The notes beneath the pieces are model-generated. The model had not been told where the DNA came from. It saw only the letters and a program-made list of their open reading frames with translations, and made no database searches. This document shows, one piece after another, positions 22,361 through 34,010 of a DNA stretch of 64,000 bases; within the stretch, counting starts at the first letter, position 1; every line of letters begins with the position of its first letter. The translations under genes were made by a program, and so were the position numbers. Origin of the DNA: Ascidia mentula (Eukaryota > Chordata > Ascidiacea > Phlebobranchia > Ascidiidae); contig OX387199.1 of NCBI GenBank assembly GCA_947561715.1, forward strand, positions 13,769,001 to 13,833,000, given 5' to 3'.

Positions 22361-22837
22361 CCTTATTACCATCCGTTGATCCTACAGACTGCCTTTCTGG
22401 TCGTGCGAAAACGCTTTCCGCAGGGCGAAGCCATTCATTGGGGTTTATCGCCGCGGTTAACCCGGGGTTTGCGTACTTGTCGATTTTGATCTTCCAACCA
22501 GTGTTCGAGCAAAATTGGGATTATTGTATTACTAATTGAAAAAATTAAAAATTTTCTATCACTATTGACGGACATATTTTAAAACGTTATTGGAAGTATT
22601 GTACCGGGTGCTTGATAGTGTGTATTTTATTGACTCCCTTCACTAAAAGACGTTCCATTTTGAGAGAAGCGCAGGAAAAGGCAAGACACAAAAAGCAAAA
22701 CGCATCACGCTTCAATAAATTCGAGGGTGGCATCCGCCACAGTATTGTCAATGTTGGAAGAGGTAAAATCACGGCTTTGGCGTGTATTGCCGCACGTGTG
22801 TTGGCGGGAGTGCTCTCCCTTCGATGACGTTCTGACG

Positions 22838-23138
22838 TGTTGTGTTTACGGCGTACGTTCGTGCTGCAGGTGTTGTTGCGCGTCACGTCATTCGGCCAGT
22901 CTTATCTTTGCGCCATTGACCATGGTCAAAACGCCATTGCAGTGTAGGGCATAGGCAAGGCAGCAGTACAGGACTTTTTGTCTTTTTACTTTAGTATCTT
23001 TGATTTATTTTACCGTGTAGCTTTCTGTGTTTAGAATTTGCGGAAACTGAGGATGCCCGTCCAGGGGAAATCTATTTTTCTAGATCCGACTGCAATTTGA
23101 AACTTCTGTTATTTTCATAACATTGACTTTTTGTCACA
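22838..23138 (+). repeat. BEL/Pao 5' LTR
   Basis: The proposed LTR starts TGTTGTGTTTACGGCG and ends TTTTTGTCACA. The start is supported by a second, inverted copy at 48440-48645, which shares sequence from TGTTGTGTTTACGG to GCTTTCTGTGTTT. A primer-site-like TTGGCGACGCTGAT follows at about 23147, as expected just inside a 5' LTR. The exact 3' boundary is a best guess. Confidence 0.65.
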
Positions 23139-23535
23139 ATAGAAATTTGGCGACGCTGATAAAATACAATGCCAACCAAAGGGCTAGATTCTGAACAAAT
23201 TAAGGAAGCAGTCATAACTCTTTGAGTAAAAAAAACATTTTACTAACAAATTCAATAGCACACTTGTACTGGTTCATATTGTTGCTTTCTTGACATCTTA
23301 TTTGCCAGCAATTGCCTGATTTCTATTTATGTGCCTTTTTTTCTTTCACTGCTATAATTGTTGCAGTCTATTGCAGTTTGTGACGTAAAAGTTAACGGGT
23401 AGTTTTGTTGAACTGAAAACGTGGTCAAGTCCTTTTTGTGTCTGACTTCCGTGGAGCACGGTTCTATGTCGCAAAGGGCTTGTTAACCTTGATTGCTATT
23501 TGAACGCAATGGCTTAAGATGCCATTCGTTGTACC

Positions 23536-24880
23536 TTGGAAAGTAAACAGTTTTGGTGGCGCTTAAATACCTTTTCATTGATGTATCTCGACCTTGCCGA
23601 AGATCTTGCAAGTATCAAGAAAAATAAAGCTGAATTCGATGACCGAGTTTCACACTGGGTTCGTGAGGTAAATTCACAATCGTCTAGAGCTTTACCTGTG
23701 CATGCAGCTAGCCCATGTGGAAGCGGTGACGGTAGTCTGAAGGACAACAACTCGTCCTGCGGACGAAGTATACGCTCTAATTCTTCAAGTAGTAGAGCTC
23801 GCGCCAAAGCGACTACTCAGCTCGCGCGTCTTGCAATTCAACAGACTGCGCAGACAGGCGCTGGCAAAGCAGCATGAAGAAAGAAAAATGACCGAAACAA
23901 GGCGCCGAGCCGAAAAAGAAAGGCGCCAAAGGGACGACATGGAGATGTTACAGCTGCAGCATAAACTGCAGGCAGCCGTGGTGGAATAGAAGGTTTGGGG
24001 CGAGATGTCAGAAAACACGGAGTAAGTGACGGTCAAGGATGGTTCTAGAGGAACGCCTACACCTCCCCCGGAGCAGCTGTTTGAGGAACAGCGTCGCGTT
24101 CAGTTCACGTCGCAGCCGAGACTTCTGGACCAGCGGTATGTGGATTATGTAACCCCCACTTTGTCTCCGTCGCCATATGTTCCTGATAAGAATTGCGAAG
24201 GAAAAGCCCGAAAGCTGATAGAATACTGCCACAGACTGAGAGAAAACGGGTACCGGCAAGCGAGGCAGTTGTTGTACGACCATTATGGCAAGTCACACAT
24301 AATTGCCCATGCATGCGTAAGGTGTGTCGTCAACGGCCCAGAATTACGGCCAAATGACGCTGCTGGTTAAAGCGAAATGGCGCAGAGTCTGAAAGAGTAA
24401 CTATCCAACGCTAATTGCTGTTGCAAATCGTCTTCCGTTCAAGATGCAGAAAGCTTGGAAACGACGTGTTGCAAAAATAATCAAAGAGACTGGCCGTGAA
24501 CCTCTGTGCGAGCATCTTGTTGACTTCGTGGAAACTGAGGATCAGATTGCGAATTCGTTGTTTAGTCGTATGCTGGACGAGCATCGCAACGAAGCCAAGA
24601 AAGCAAAAGGTAGTCACGTAAAGGTCTCTAGTCACGTTGTTGTAAAGGAAGAAGAGTCTAAGCCCAAGGCTCGTGCTGGACCTTCCCACGTTTCAGCAGT
24701 CACTCTGTGTCCGTGCTGTTCGGGAAGGCACGGCCTTGTAAAGTGCGAGGAATCCCGGTCGTACTGTGGTCGTTTGCGCGTTACCCGACGCCGCAGACTG
24801 TGTGACGACTGTTTTAGATTTGGACATTTTGCTACAAAGTGCAACAGACCTAAGGCGTGCACAGTTTAGGACTGCAACGA
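23536..24880 (+). pseudogene. BEL/Pao Gag, frameshifted
   Basis: The first part (from 23536) holds a Ser-rich stretch and then a charged coiled coil (RRRAEKERRQRDDMEMLQLQ) in another frame. The middle part (24026-24370) has ARKLIEYCHRLRENGYRQAR, LLYDHYGKSHIIAHAC, the DUF1759-like pattern of BEL Gag. The end (24444-24869) has the BEL zinc region: CPCCSGRHGLVKC, then LCDDCFRFGHFATKC and HTLLHPPEK in a further frame. Gag packages element RNA. The protein is interrupted by at least three frame changes and a stop after KACTV. Confidence 0.85.
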
Positions 24881-25033
24881 AGCTCGTCACACATTGTTGC
24901 ATCCACCGGAGAAGAGAGAAGACGAATCCTCCCCTGTTATGGGAACCGCCACAGAACGGACTGTCTGTTCGGTTGTGTCGGCAAGTGAAATGGACTGTCA
25001 TGCTTCTTCTGGTCGCCCTAATGTCAATCTGAT

Positions 25034-25504
25034 GATGGTTGCCGTCAAGGTCAGTGCTAACGGAAGGTGCGTAAACACGTTCGCTCTTCTGGATACTGGT
25101 TCTGGTGTCACTTTGTGTGACAGAAAGTTAACTGAAAGACTTGGGTTGAAAGGTGAACCGAGCAACGTGACGCTGAAAACGGCGACAGGCGCGAAGGCAA
25201 GATGGTTTGCTTGACCGTTGCTTCGCTTGATGGTGCTGCAACTGTGGAACTCCCGGAAGTGTTTGCCGTTGATTGTTTGCCCATTTCCGCCAAAGATAGA
25301 ATTGAACGGATTGCCTCGTACCAAGGATCTGTCATTCCCGCGTGTTGACTGCAGTGAAGCTTTGCTGCTGATTGGTTTGGATGTGCCAGATACCTTTCTC
25401 ATACAAGAGGTACGGATGGGAAAACCGAAGCAGCCTATTGCATTTAGGGTTCCACTTGGATGGGCCTTAGCGAGAACAATTGGTTTGCAGTAAACTTTAC
25501 CCAA
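25034..25504 (+). pseudogene. BEL/Pao aspartic protease region
   Basis: The frame has VNTFALLDTGSGVTLCD, the active-site DTG of retroviral-type aspartic proteases, followed by LTERLGLKG. It breaks at about 25214 and resumes in another frame (EVFAVDCLPI), then LLIGLDVPD. It would cleave the element polyprotein but is frameshifted. Confidence 0.8.
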
Positions 25505-26502
25505 GTTGCCGATGATTCGTTACAGGATAAGCTAGAGCGAATGTGGGAGATCGACTTTCAGGATACCAACTGCACAGAGGTGCCCATGTTCCGTGAAGAC
25601 CGGTATGTTTTAGATAATGCGCAGCCGCTGCGCAACAACAGGGACATGGCACTAAACCGTCTGAGATCTTTTAAACGCCGCCTGGTGCGTGATGACTTTC
25701 TGCGGGACACTTCTATCAAGACGGTCCAGGGTTACATAGCTAAAGGCTTACGCAACGGAGATTCCTAATGAGAAACAGACCAAAGACGTTGTGAGGTATC
25801 TGCCTCATCATCCTGTCACAAATCCGCACAAGCCAGGAAAGGTGCAAGTGGCAGTCGCTGAATGAAGCTGTCCTTCAGGGCCCGGACCTGACCAACTCGA
25901 TGGTTGGTGTCCTTTCAAGATTTCGGATGACAGGTGGCTCTCGTGGCCGACGTGAAAGCCATGTTCCATCAGATACGTGTACAGCCGACTGATTGCGATG
26001 CACTTCGATTCCTGTGGTGGCTTCCTCCCCCTCACGTGCGAGCTTTTGCCTGAAGCAGGCCGCTGAAGATTTGCGAAACGAGTTGCTATGTGAGGTCGTC
26101 GAGACCATAAAGAAGAATTTCTACGTCGACGACTGTCTGAAGTCTGTATCAACTGAAGCAGACTCTATAAATCTTGTCCAGAGTAGTTGCACACTTCTGA
26201 AGTGGAGGGGATTTCGTTTGACCAAGTGGGTTAGCAACAGCGAGCGAGTTCTCGCGTCCATTGATGAAGAGGAACGAGCAAAATCGGTGAAAGAGCAGAG
26301 TCTGGATGGATTGTCGTGCGAGAGAGTTCTCGGATTTCGGTGGAACATTTGCTCACAGGAGTTCGGATTCTGCGTTGACGTAAAGCAGCCGAAGTCCTTT
26401 ACCAGAAGAGCCATCCTGTCAGTGGCGAGTTCGTTGTATGATCCTCTTGGTTTTGCAGCGCCCGTGGTCGTGGTGGCAAAGACGATGCTAAGAGACCTCT
26501 GA
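25460..26502 (+). pseudogene. BEL/Pao reverse transcriptase, broken
   Basis: The N-terminal part (25460-25768) has MWEIDFQDTNCTEVP and NNRDMALNRLRSFKRRL. The palm is split over frames: YLPHHPVTNPHKPGKV near 25800, [16 protein letters not shown] near 25950, and NFYVDDCLKSVSTEAD near 26115 holding the YVDD active site. The end (26290-26500) has RVLGFRWNICS and ASSLYDPLGFAAPVV. Many stops and shifts are present. It is a clear BEL/Pao RT fossil. Confidence 0.9.
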
Positions 26503-26526
26503 AGGAAACAACTTGGTTGGAACGAC

Positions 26527-27560
26527 GTGCTTTCCGACTGCCGTTCTCCAAAGCATTCGCAACTGCAACAAGCGGTGTTCGTAGCAAACCGCTTAGCCAA
26601 AATTGAAGAGGCATCTCATCCAAATCAGTGGAGGCATGTAAGCACAAAGGTAAACCCTGCTGACGAAGCGTCACGTGGACTTGGTGTGAACAAATTTCTA
26701 AGATCTAGCCGATGGCTTAGTGGACCCCAGTTTCCAAAGAAAACAAAAGAAGACTTGTCCAACGTGCCAATCGAGTTTCTTCAAACAAAGAAGGAAGCTC
26801 AAACTGTTTGTCTCGTCGCCAACGAGTCTCCAACTGATCGAATTATCGCCAAGTACTCGTCCTGGAATCGGCTAAAGAAGGCTGTCGGATGGATTATCCG
26901 ATACAAGTCGACGTTGCTAGCCAATAGGTTTCCGTCGAAGTGCAGGGTGCTGACTAGTCAATTGACTGTCGTCGAACTCAGAGCTTGGTATCGCGAAGTA
27001 CGTGCAGGGGCGCAGTTTCCCAGACGTTATTGCTGCAGTGTCAAAGGCAAAGGACGGAACTGCTTGTTTGCAAAAGAAGAAGAGAGCTTTGGGAAAGCTG
27101 AACCCAATTCTTGTTGATGGAATTCTAAGGGTTGGCGGAAGGCTGGAACGTGCATTGATCGACTTCGACGTGAAAAACATCCGATCATCCTTCCGTATGA
27201 CCATCAGGTTACATGGCTTGGTGATTATGCAGCAGCATGATGAAGTTGGTCATGCTGGAATGGGACACACCTGGTCGTCCCTTAGACAACGCTACTGGAT
27301 TGTCAAAGGAGGTGTGGCGGTTCGACGCGTGCTGGGCAAGTGTCTCTCTTGCCGACGACGAAACGGTTCCTTGGGGAAGCAGGTGATGGCTGCGAGCCAA
27401 CAAGCCACCATTTTCAGTGGTGGGTGTCGACTACTTCGGACCCTTTCTTGTGAAGCAAGTGCAAAGTGAGGTAGAGGTACGGTTGTATCTTTACTTGTTT
27501 CTCCGCCAGGGCCGCACATATCGAGATAGCCCAGAACCTAAGGATTCTATTTGAATAAGC
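26527..27560 (+). pseudogene. BEL/Pao RNase H end and integrase, truncated
   Basis: A 196-codon frame starts at 26527 and contains FVANRLAKIEE, WRHVSTKVNPADEASRGL and SSRWLSGPQF, the BEL region between RNase H and integrase. The next frame (27002-27469) has PILVDGILRVGGRLERA, QHDEVGHAGMGHTW and LGKCLSCRRRNGSLGKQVMA, the H2C2 zinc domain. The core begins with VGVDYFGPFLVKQ near 27420 and is lost after about 27560. Without the second and third catalytic acids it cannot integrate. Confidence 0.9.
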
Positions 27561-27643
27561 TGTGTGAAATTTGGAAATTTTCCCTGCTGACTGATCGGTC
27601 CAAAAAAAGTAGGCCAAGTTTTCTCCAAAGAATTCTTCATGCA

Positions 27644-27788
27644 GAGCCGGATAACATGTGAACATCGCGGCATGGAGGCACTATGCCTATGCGAACTGTA
27701 TGACCTAGAAATGAAAGAGTGGCAACGCAGCATCGACGATGACATGCTCGCCCAAATCATCAAAGAGAGTGGAATAACAATACCTTGA
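27644..27788 (+). CDS. Possible last exon of a host gene
   Basis: After an acceptor-like TTCTTCATGCAG, an open stretch ends in TGA at 27788. It encodes a helical, charged sequence (HRGMEALCLCELYDLEMKEW, then QRSIDDDMLAQIIKESGI). The composition and lack of stops look like a real coiled-coil C-terminus rather than random DNA. It could also be read from an internal ATG at 27640 as 49 codons. No upstream exon was found next to it, since the preceding DNA is BEL remnant. The family is not recognised. Confidence 0.3.
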
Positions 27789-27789
27789 A

Positions 27790-28982
27790 CACAGGCACAG
27801 CCTATACTGTACAAATGTTACGTTGTGTTGAAAAGTTGTGCCAGTGCCAAACAAAGTGTGGAGTTCGTTATACCCTGCTAACTACTGAAAGGGGGAGGGG
27901 TAAGAAAGAGGGTTTTATGATAGGATGGTGTACACTTGGATGTGAAAAATAAGTACTTCTGCAGTAGGCATCATTTTAAAGATTAATTATCATGAGACTC
28001 CGGGTATTTAAATGCTCTGCTTATAGGTTGACATTTGGGAGCTTTTTCCCACGTAAATCGACATCGTTCTCTCTGTGGAAAAGACCAAAGCAACATGTTT
28101 CGACTTTGTTTTGTTATAGGTTTGCAAACCAAACAGCTTACAATGTTCCCGCAAACTCCCAACTGTCCACGTCTGCAACACCTATGCCATACGTAGGTAA
28201 CAACAGTTCTTGGATGTTTATACATGTTTTGTAGCAAAATGGTTGGGCCTACTATCGCTTGTCTTGTCCGGGACAATAAGCAGTAGACTACGTACCATTA
28301 ACATAGTGTATAGGCATCGTCATTACAACTTCACAGCAATTATTGTCGTCAACAACGAAAGTATCAAATTACATTCATGAAACTTTGAATTTCATCAAAG
28401 AAATGTGCAAAGATAAGTTCTGCATTTCTGATGTCCAAATCCAACACGTTCTTTAAAACAAGTTAGCTGGTGACATGCTAGGGTATCACCCACTATCACT
28501 GCTTCTCTTACAATTTCAACTTGAAAACCAGTGTATGACCAACATTTTTATTACTGAGTCAATTTCATGTTTTTTATATCTGTTGTTAAGGTCACAGCTA
28601 GCGAAAAAAATGCCAAGTTTTGATCTGTATATATTGATGTTTCACTTCCAAGTAGATTGCATACCAAACGAAGAACTTCATTATTACGAAATATTGGCAT
28701 TGTTTAGGCAACTCAAACATGTCCAATAATAATTACAATATCCGATAAAATTTCATACACACTATGTTCTTAACTTACCCGTAAAATAAAATTTATAATG
28801 CCATAGAATGGATATATAAACTGGAACAGCTAAAAATACAAAAAAATGATGATGCCTTTTAACCTTTTTTTTGCTGCAATTTGTTGTCAAAATGCCCTTT
28901 TCGGCCCGGTGGTGGTAAATTTGTCAGCATGCCAAAAAAATTGTCCCATTAGGAACTATTATGGGTTTCACAAAGATACCAT
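27790..28982. other. Unassigned stretch
   Basis: AT-rich DNA with frames under 100 codons and no motifs. Nothing was recognised. Confidence 0.35.
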
Positions 28983-29504
28983 TGTATCTGACGTCACATT
29001 TTTCGTATGTTATGTTGTGTTTACGTGGCATCTGTATTTTTATTAACGTCGAGTAATACGCCACGAACCCATTTCAACATGCGGCGGATAACGCGTTGTT
29101 TATTGTATGCACGGAAGACAGCTAAATATCCGGCTATTCAAATTACGTGACCCTTCCATCAACACAGCTGTCATTTCAAATGAGTCGCGTATCAGTCCGA
29201 ACCCAAACGACCCTGTATGCATTTTAAGCCACACATTTTTTGGGTAAAAGATGGAGAGACATATAGAGTCACGGAGAGTCGCATAGAGTCATTTAAGTCA
29301 AGACATTAAGTCGATAATTTTCAAGCCAAACAGACATACATTTTAGTACGCGTGGTTTGTAACGTTTTATTGTAATATTCGTGCGACTGTTATTTATGCA
29401 TTAAACCGACAGATTGACTTTGGGTTAGATAGTAGCCTTTTTATCAGGAGTCAGATATACGGCAGTGTTAGTATTTTGTGTAGACTTTTAAAGAACGCCC
29501 TACA
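28983..29504 (+). repeat. 5' LTR of non-autonomous element
   Basis: 522 bp, TG...CA. It differs from the 3' LTR by a six-base gap (the 3' copy has TCTATG extra after GCATTT) and a handful of substitutions, so the insertion is fairly recent. Confidence 0.9.
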
Positions 29505-29650
29505 TAAACTTGGTGCCCTTCGACGTGATATTTGAATGGCCATTTAAACCTTCTGATTAATAATCTGCGCAAATTATAGAACTAACTGTAAATATGGGTA
29601 ATTTCTTCTTTCTAAAAATTAACATTTGTACTTACCAAAGATTTTTAACC

Positions 29651-29728
29651 ATGTCAAACAAGTTTTTCAGACATTTCTCGATGTTCTCCAGCAAGGACAA
29701 AGCTCGAAACAAACATTTCGAACAATAA
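29651..29728 (+). CDS. Short frame at the start of the element interior
   Basis: ATG at 29651 opens a 25-codon frame (MSNKFFRHFSMFSSKDKARN) ending TAA just before a strong donor-like AG|GTACGT. It sits 147 bases inside the 5' LTR. It may be a short leader peptide or first exon. There is no family match. Confidence 0.25.
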   Translation: MSNKFFRHFSMFSSKDKARNKHFEQ

Positions 29729-29729
29729 T

Positions 29730-31370
29730 AAGGTACGTCGTTTGTTTTTCCCTTTGATTTTATGCGCCTGATTGTGTAAGAAAATGCCAAACTGCTGTTA
29801 AGTATGTTTTGTCAAATGTCAAACCGTTTTTATAGTTATAAGCACAAGCCTGACCGTAGTGGTTATGTCAATCTCATTTTCGTTGATATTATAATGTTGT
29901 AATAACGCTTGCATCTCTCAATAAGTTTACGTCACACGCGAATTCACTTTGAGAAGTGTTTTTTAGATTTAATTAAATCATGTCCGAAACGTTAGATTAT
30001 TTTCTTTAACATACGTCACTGCTGGCAACTTAGGGTTGATTGTGGAAAAATGGTCATAACATTGTCTGCTTAGAAGTCCTCACGGAGGCATGACGTCAGC
30101 TAAGGGACCTGACACGTTATTTCTTACATTGCGCAAACGAGGTCGCCCAGCCTGCATGCATTTTTTACTCATTTTATTTTGTCCCTTATTAGGAGAAACC
30201 CTCGTACTAGCTTAGGGGTAGTTATGGCTATTCGAAGCAAGAGATTACTAATTAACAGCTTTCATGTATGATTTTTCGGCCCATTTATTAATTGACATGA
30301 GCTTAATGCAAATCTAAATCACCACCGTTTACGTCTGTAAACACAAACATTTCCTTCATGTGAGGTAGCTGTAACGATATATCGATTTGCAACGAACCGC
30401 CTGACTTTACCTTGTGTCCCTTGTAAGTAACTGCCAGAATCGTTGAAGGAAATTGTATAACAGTTATTCTAGATTCGACATGGCTACGTGTTTCCAAAAC
30501 GTTAATGTTTATGTAATTTTTGAACTTGCTGAAGGAAAATAGCAGGAGAAATGCACAAAATTGGTGTTATAATGCAAAAGCATTTGGGCAAGCGCGACAT
30601 CTCGCGACCGTGTCCCCTCGACACAAACTGAATCCTTTTTTATTCACCGAGCAAAGACTCGAAGAGCATATAATTGCTAGTCGCAAGGCACATTAACACG
30701 CCACATTTTTCGCAAGTGATCAGACGTTACAAACTCGATTACTGAGCACTGAAGCCAGGCTTGGGAGCCGTAGGTGAAAAAATAATTCGCAGTGATTAAC
30801 CTACGAAGTTCCAAATGCACTGGTAAAATTAAAAAGCGACTTATTTTACAGACCGCAGAAGGCATTCATCACTCTCTAAAAACTGCGTGTCTATACAATG
30901 TAATGTGGGAGATTTGTGCATACGGCCAAGGCGCAAGTTACATTTCACATTTGCAAATCCTTTTTAGCCCACACTGACCGACAAACTTTGCCAACTCTGC
31001 TCAGTACAAAAGCTTGTTCGTTTAACTAATTGGGATTTTTGAACACACGCCTCATGTCGAACCTATCTGTATTGGTATGCACGACCTTAACGGACAGTAT
31101 AGTTACTCACAAGTTATGATAATCGTGTTGATTAATTTTTCGCTGTGACGATATTAGCGCTATAGTGACCTCACATGGCAGCAATAAAGTCCCTTATATG
31201 ACTCGTAAACACGAGCAATTCAATGTCACTCATTCATGTCCCCTGCGCGTCAAAGTAGACAACAGAATATCTTGATGTACTATATTATAAATTTGTTTGT
31301 GAATTATAACTTTCATGTGTTTTGTTTTGTGTTAACATTAGGCCTAGATATAACGGCAGGATGTTCGAGT
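29730..31370. other. Non-coding interior of the LTR element
   Basis: No coding region was recognised on either strand. Short minus frames at 30303-30497 and 30677-30865 show no motif. Confidence 0.5.
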
Positions 31371-31374
31371 TTTT

Positions 31375-31689
31375 TTGACAGACACGAGAAGATACGTTGA
31401 TGATTACGTTCGAGTGTTCAGCACGGACATCTCAATATGCACGATTTTGACAACACAACGATCTCTGACGATTTCCGGAGTTCGATTGACGCATATTTCG
31501 ACGGCGTACGCAATCTTTCAATTTTCAACGATCACCACCGTCTACACTCGTGCGGAAGTCACAGCTGCGATCAAATACAAGTACAACCAGGAGTTGAACA
31601 AGGAAATCACATCAAAAGATATGGACAATTCGCAACAAGAACAAATATCCAATCTATCAAAGGGCAAGATTAATGTTGCGGAACCATGA
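31375..31689 (+). pseudogene. Open frames before the 3' LTR
   Basis: Two overlapping plus frames fill this stretch, 31437-31673 (HDFDNTTISDDFRSSIDAYF) and 31375-31689 (AAIKYKYNQELNKEITSKD, ending VAEP then TGA). Together they look like one protein with a frame change near 31550. No retroelement motif is seen. It may be what is left of a gag-like or captured gene. Confidence 0.35.
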
Positions 31690-31728
31690 AATACTTGTTC
31701 GGAAAACATTTACGAGGACCGGGAGTTA

Positions 31729-32256
31729 TGTATCTGACGTCACATTTTTCGTATGTTATGTTGTGTTTACGTGGCATCTGTATTTTTATTAACGTCGAGT
31801 AATACGCCACGAACCCATTTCAACATGCGGCGGATAACGCGTTGTTTATTGTATGCACGGAAGACAGCTAAATATCCGGCTATTCAAATTACGTGACCCT
31901 TCCATCAACACAGCTGTCATTTCAAATGAGTCACGTATCAGTCCGAACCCAAACGACCCTGTATGCATTTTCTATGTAAGCCACACATTTTTTGGGTAAA
32001 AGATGGAGAGAAATATAGAGTCACGGAGAGTCGCATAGAGTCATTTAAGTCAAGACATTAAGTCGATAATTTTCAAGCCAAACAGACATACATTTTAGTA
32101 CGCGTGGTTTGTAACGTTTTATTGTAATATTCGTGCGACTGTTATTTATGCATTAAACCGACAGATTGACTTTGGGTTAGATAGTAGCCTTTTTATCAGG
32201 AGTCAGATATACGGCAGTGTGAGTATTTTGTGTAGACTTTTAAAGAACGCCCTACA
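31729..32256 (+). repeat. 3' LTR of non-autonomous element
   Basis: 528 bp. It is preceded by a partly purine-rich GAGGACCGGGAGTTA that may serve as the polypurine tract, and followed by the target repeat CCAT. Confidence 0.9.
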
Positions 32257-32599
32257 CCATTTTCTCTAGATATGTTGAAGTAAGATTATAGAAAATTATT
32301 CAATGTAATACAGAGAATTTTTTATTTAAGCATTTACTAATGTGAACCCCTATAATGTCAGAGTTTTTTCATGCAGAAATGTGTCACACGCAACACTAAT
32401 CATTATCATCTGTATTCCAAACAATTTCCATTGTTTAACAACAAGGAAGTATACAGTGCATTGTAAGTTAATACTGACATAAACTAATACAGAATGTTAA
32501 AAGTAATTTCAAACTGAGATGGAGAAAATAAAAGGGTGTTAGGAATGGTGTTTGGCAACTAAAGAAAAGAAAGAAATTATTACTACTGTCTCTCACACA

Positions 32600-33060
32600 A
32601 ACTTGAATGCAGCAAAAAATACACAATTTTAGGTAGACAAATGCAGAAAAAGTAAAAAAAACAACACAGAATTCGTCAAAAACAGGCAAACCCAAATTTT
32701 CAACAAAATGAAAACAAAAGAGTTCAGAATACGTCCAGTCAGCAGAAAGAGGAAAATAAAAAAGCTCGCGAAAGGCAGCAGAAAAAAAGAATTTAAAAAA
32801 GGGTACTTCATCAACAAGTATTCCGACTACTTACATTTATAAAGGCTATTAAAGTATGTGGCCGTCTTCAACCCGTAAAAAGAGCAGTAATAGAAAAATT
32901 AGAACATTCTGTTGGCTTAGACATTGAAAATGAAATAGGAAGAAAATCAAAAAAAGATCAGGGTTTGGAAACCCTAAGAAAGCAAATTGTAGAAAATTTC
33001 TTTTTAAGACCAAACATTGGACCACAGTGTTCACCATTTTATTTTATTTACTTGCCTATT
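32600..33060 (+). pseudogene. Coding-like fragment of unknown transposon family
   Basis: One plus frame is nearly open. It reads a Lys- and Gln-rich start (QQKEENKKARERQQKKRI), a stop, then VKRAVIEKLEHSVGLDIENE and RKSKKDQGLETLRKQIVENF followed by FLRPNIGPQC. The last part resembles a motif seen in uncharacterised transposon-linked animal proteins (a Phe-rich helix and a D/N-I-S/G pair), but I cannot name it. A GTAGCA donor-like site follows. Confidence 0.3.
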
Positions 33061-33409
33061 TTGTGTACAGGTAGCATCGAGTGCTTTATTGCATTTTATT
33101 TGCAGAAACTGATGATCTCTTTGTAGGCGAAATCGATTTTTCGTATTTTAAAAATAAACCGACTGACGTTAATCAGAAACACTTAGTTTCAAACATTTGC
33201 AAGTTTCTTTCGTAAAGGCCTTAAATGTAAAATATACACTTTCATTCTGGGTTGAGGACCTATGCTTCACAGTGCCCAACTGTAAATGTTGGACAGGAGA
33301 ATGCAGGGAGTTCTCTAATGCGCAAAACATAAACTACTAAATACAATAACAGTTTGTAATCAGTGGCAAAAAACAGATTAAGAACAATTTAGGTTGGCTT
33401 ACAGCATGT

Positions 33410-33950
33410 CGGTGTCAGTATGTAGAAGACATGCGCCAGGCAATACGAAACGCGTACGCGTTGACCAGAAGGGAACTAAAACGATCTAGTTAAAGACAGA
33501 AGAAGACGTATGACAAATCAGTTCTACCACAAGAATTTAACGTTGGTCAGTTTGTGTGGTATTACTATCCACCGCAAAAACTCGGAAGATAGTGGACAGG
33601 ACAATTCCTTGTGATATGGAAGTTGGCCAAAAGTGTGTACAAAATCCAGAAGTCTTCGGATCATCCACCAAAGGTAGTACACACCGACCAGTTAAGGAGA
33701 TTCGGGCGGAAACCATGCCTAATAACTGGCTACACCCCGAGGAAGACGAATCGCACTCCAACTCCGATGAAAATACTGTAGCATCGGACATAGACACTGC
33801 TCCCCTTGAGGGCGATGGAACGTCCCTCCGCGGACGGGTGCGACATTTACCTGCGTATTTGCGTGACTATATGTGTTGTAGTGTGACTATGTGTGTAAAG
33901 TGTACCACGTTTCATTTCGAGGGCGAAATTATGTTGGTTGGAGGGGGGCA
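33410..33950 (+). pseudogene. Ty3/Gypsy integrase C-terminal region
   Basis: Plus frames give YDKSVLPQEFNVGQFVWYYY, then GQFLVIWKLAKSVYKIQKSS and VVHTDQLRRFG, the GPY/F-like end domain of Gypsy integrases. RGRVRHLPAYLRDYM follows in a second frame. A stop and frame changes break it. The catalytic core is absent. A polypurine tract and LTR start follow at once, so this is the true 3' end of the coding region. Confidence 0.8.
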
Positions 33951-34010
33951 TTGTAGCGATTTGCATGTCGGTGTGTGTCTCGCTGATAATTAAGGGCGCA
34001 GTTGAATAAA
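33938..34010 (+). repeat. Gypsy polypurine tract and LTR start
   Basis: TTGGAGGGGGGCAT is followed by TGTAGCGATTTGCATG at 33952, the usual layout of a Gypsy 3' end. The LTR is cut short, because hAT-like sequence appears downstream. No second LTR copy was found. Confidence 0.6.

Larger units (their letters stand above)
23139..27560 (+). mobile_element. BEL/Pao retrotransposon interior, truncated
   Basis: This covers the gag, protease, RT and integrase parts in the standard BEL order after the LTR at 22838. Homology ends in the integrase core at about 27560, so the rest of the integrase and the 3' LTR are missing here. Pieces of BEL integrase and LTR recur at 44085, 48035, 48440 and 57095. 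Confidence 0.9.
28983..32256 (+). mobile_element. LTR-flanked element without pol (non-autonomous)
   Basis: Two direct repeats of 522 and 528 bp (28983-29504 and 31729-32256) begin TGTATCTGACGTCACA and end AACGCCCTACA, giving the TG...CA ends of LTRs. The flanks carry the 4-bp duplication CCAT (28979-28982 and 32257-32260). Six bases inside the first LTR lies TGGTGCCCTTCGACGTGA at 29511, which has the form of a tRNA-primer site beginning TGG. The 2.2-kb interior has no RT, protease or integrase motif. The element is therefore an LTR retrotransposon that would depend on enzymes supplied by another element. Orientation follows the primer site. Confidence 0.85.

Noticed and set aside
24998..25504. 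168-codon minus frame opposite the BEL protease
   Set aside because: It is a shadow of the GC-richer plus-strand coding sequence, with no motif.
28983..32256. Simple host segmental duplication
   Set aside because: TG...CA ends, a primer-site-like sequence and a 4-bp flanking repeat favour an LTR element.
33464..33520. Possible gene upstream of the Gypsy integrase tail
   Set aside because: The text is part of the integrase region in another frame, and no independent start or motif supports it.
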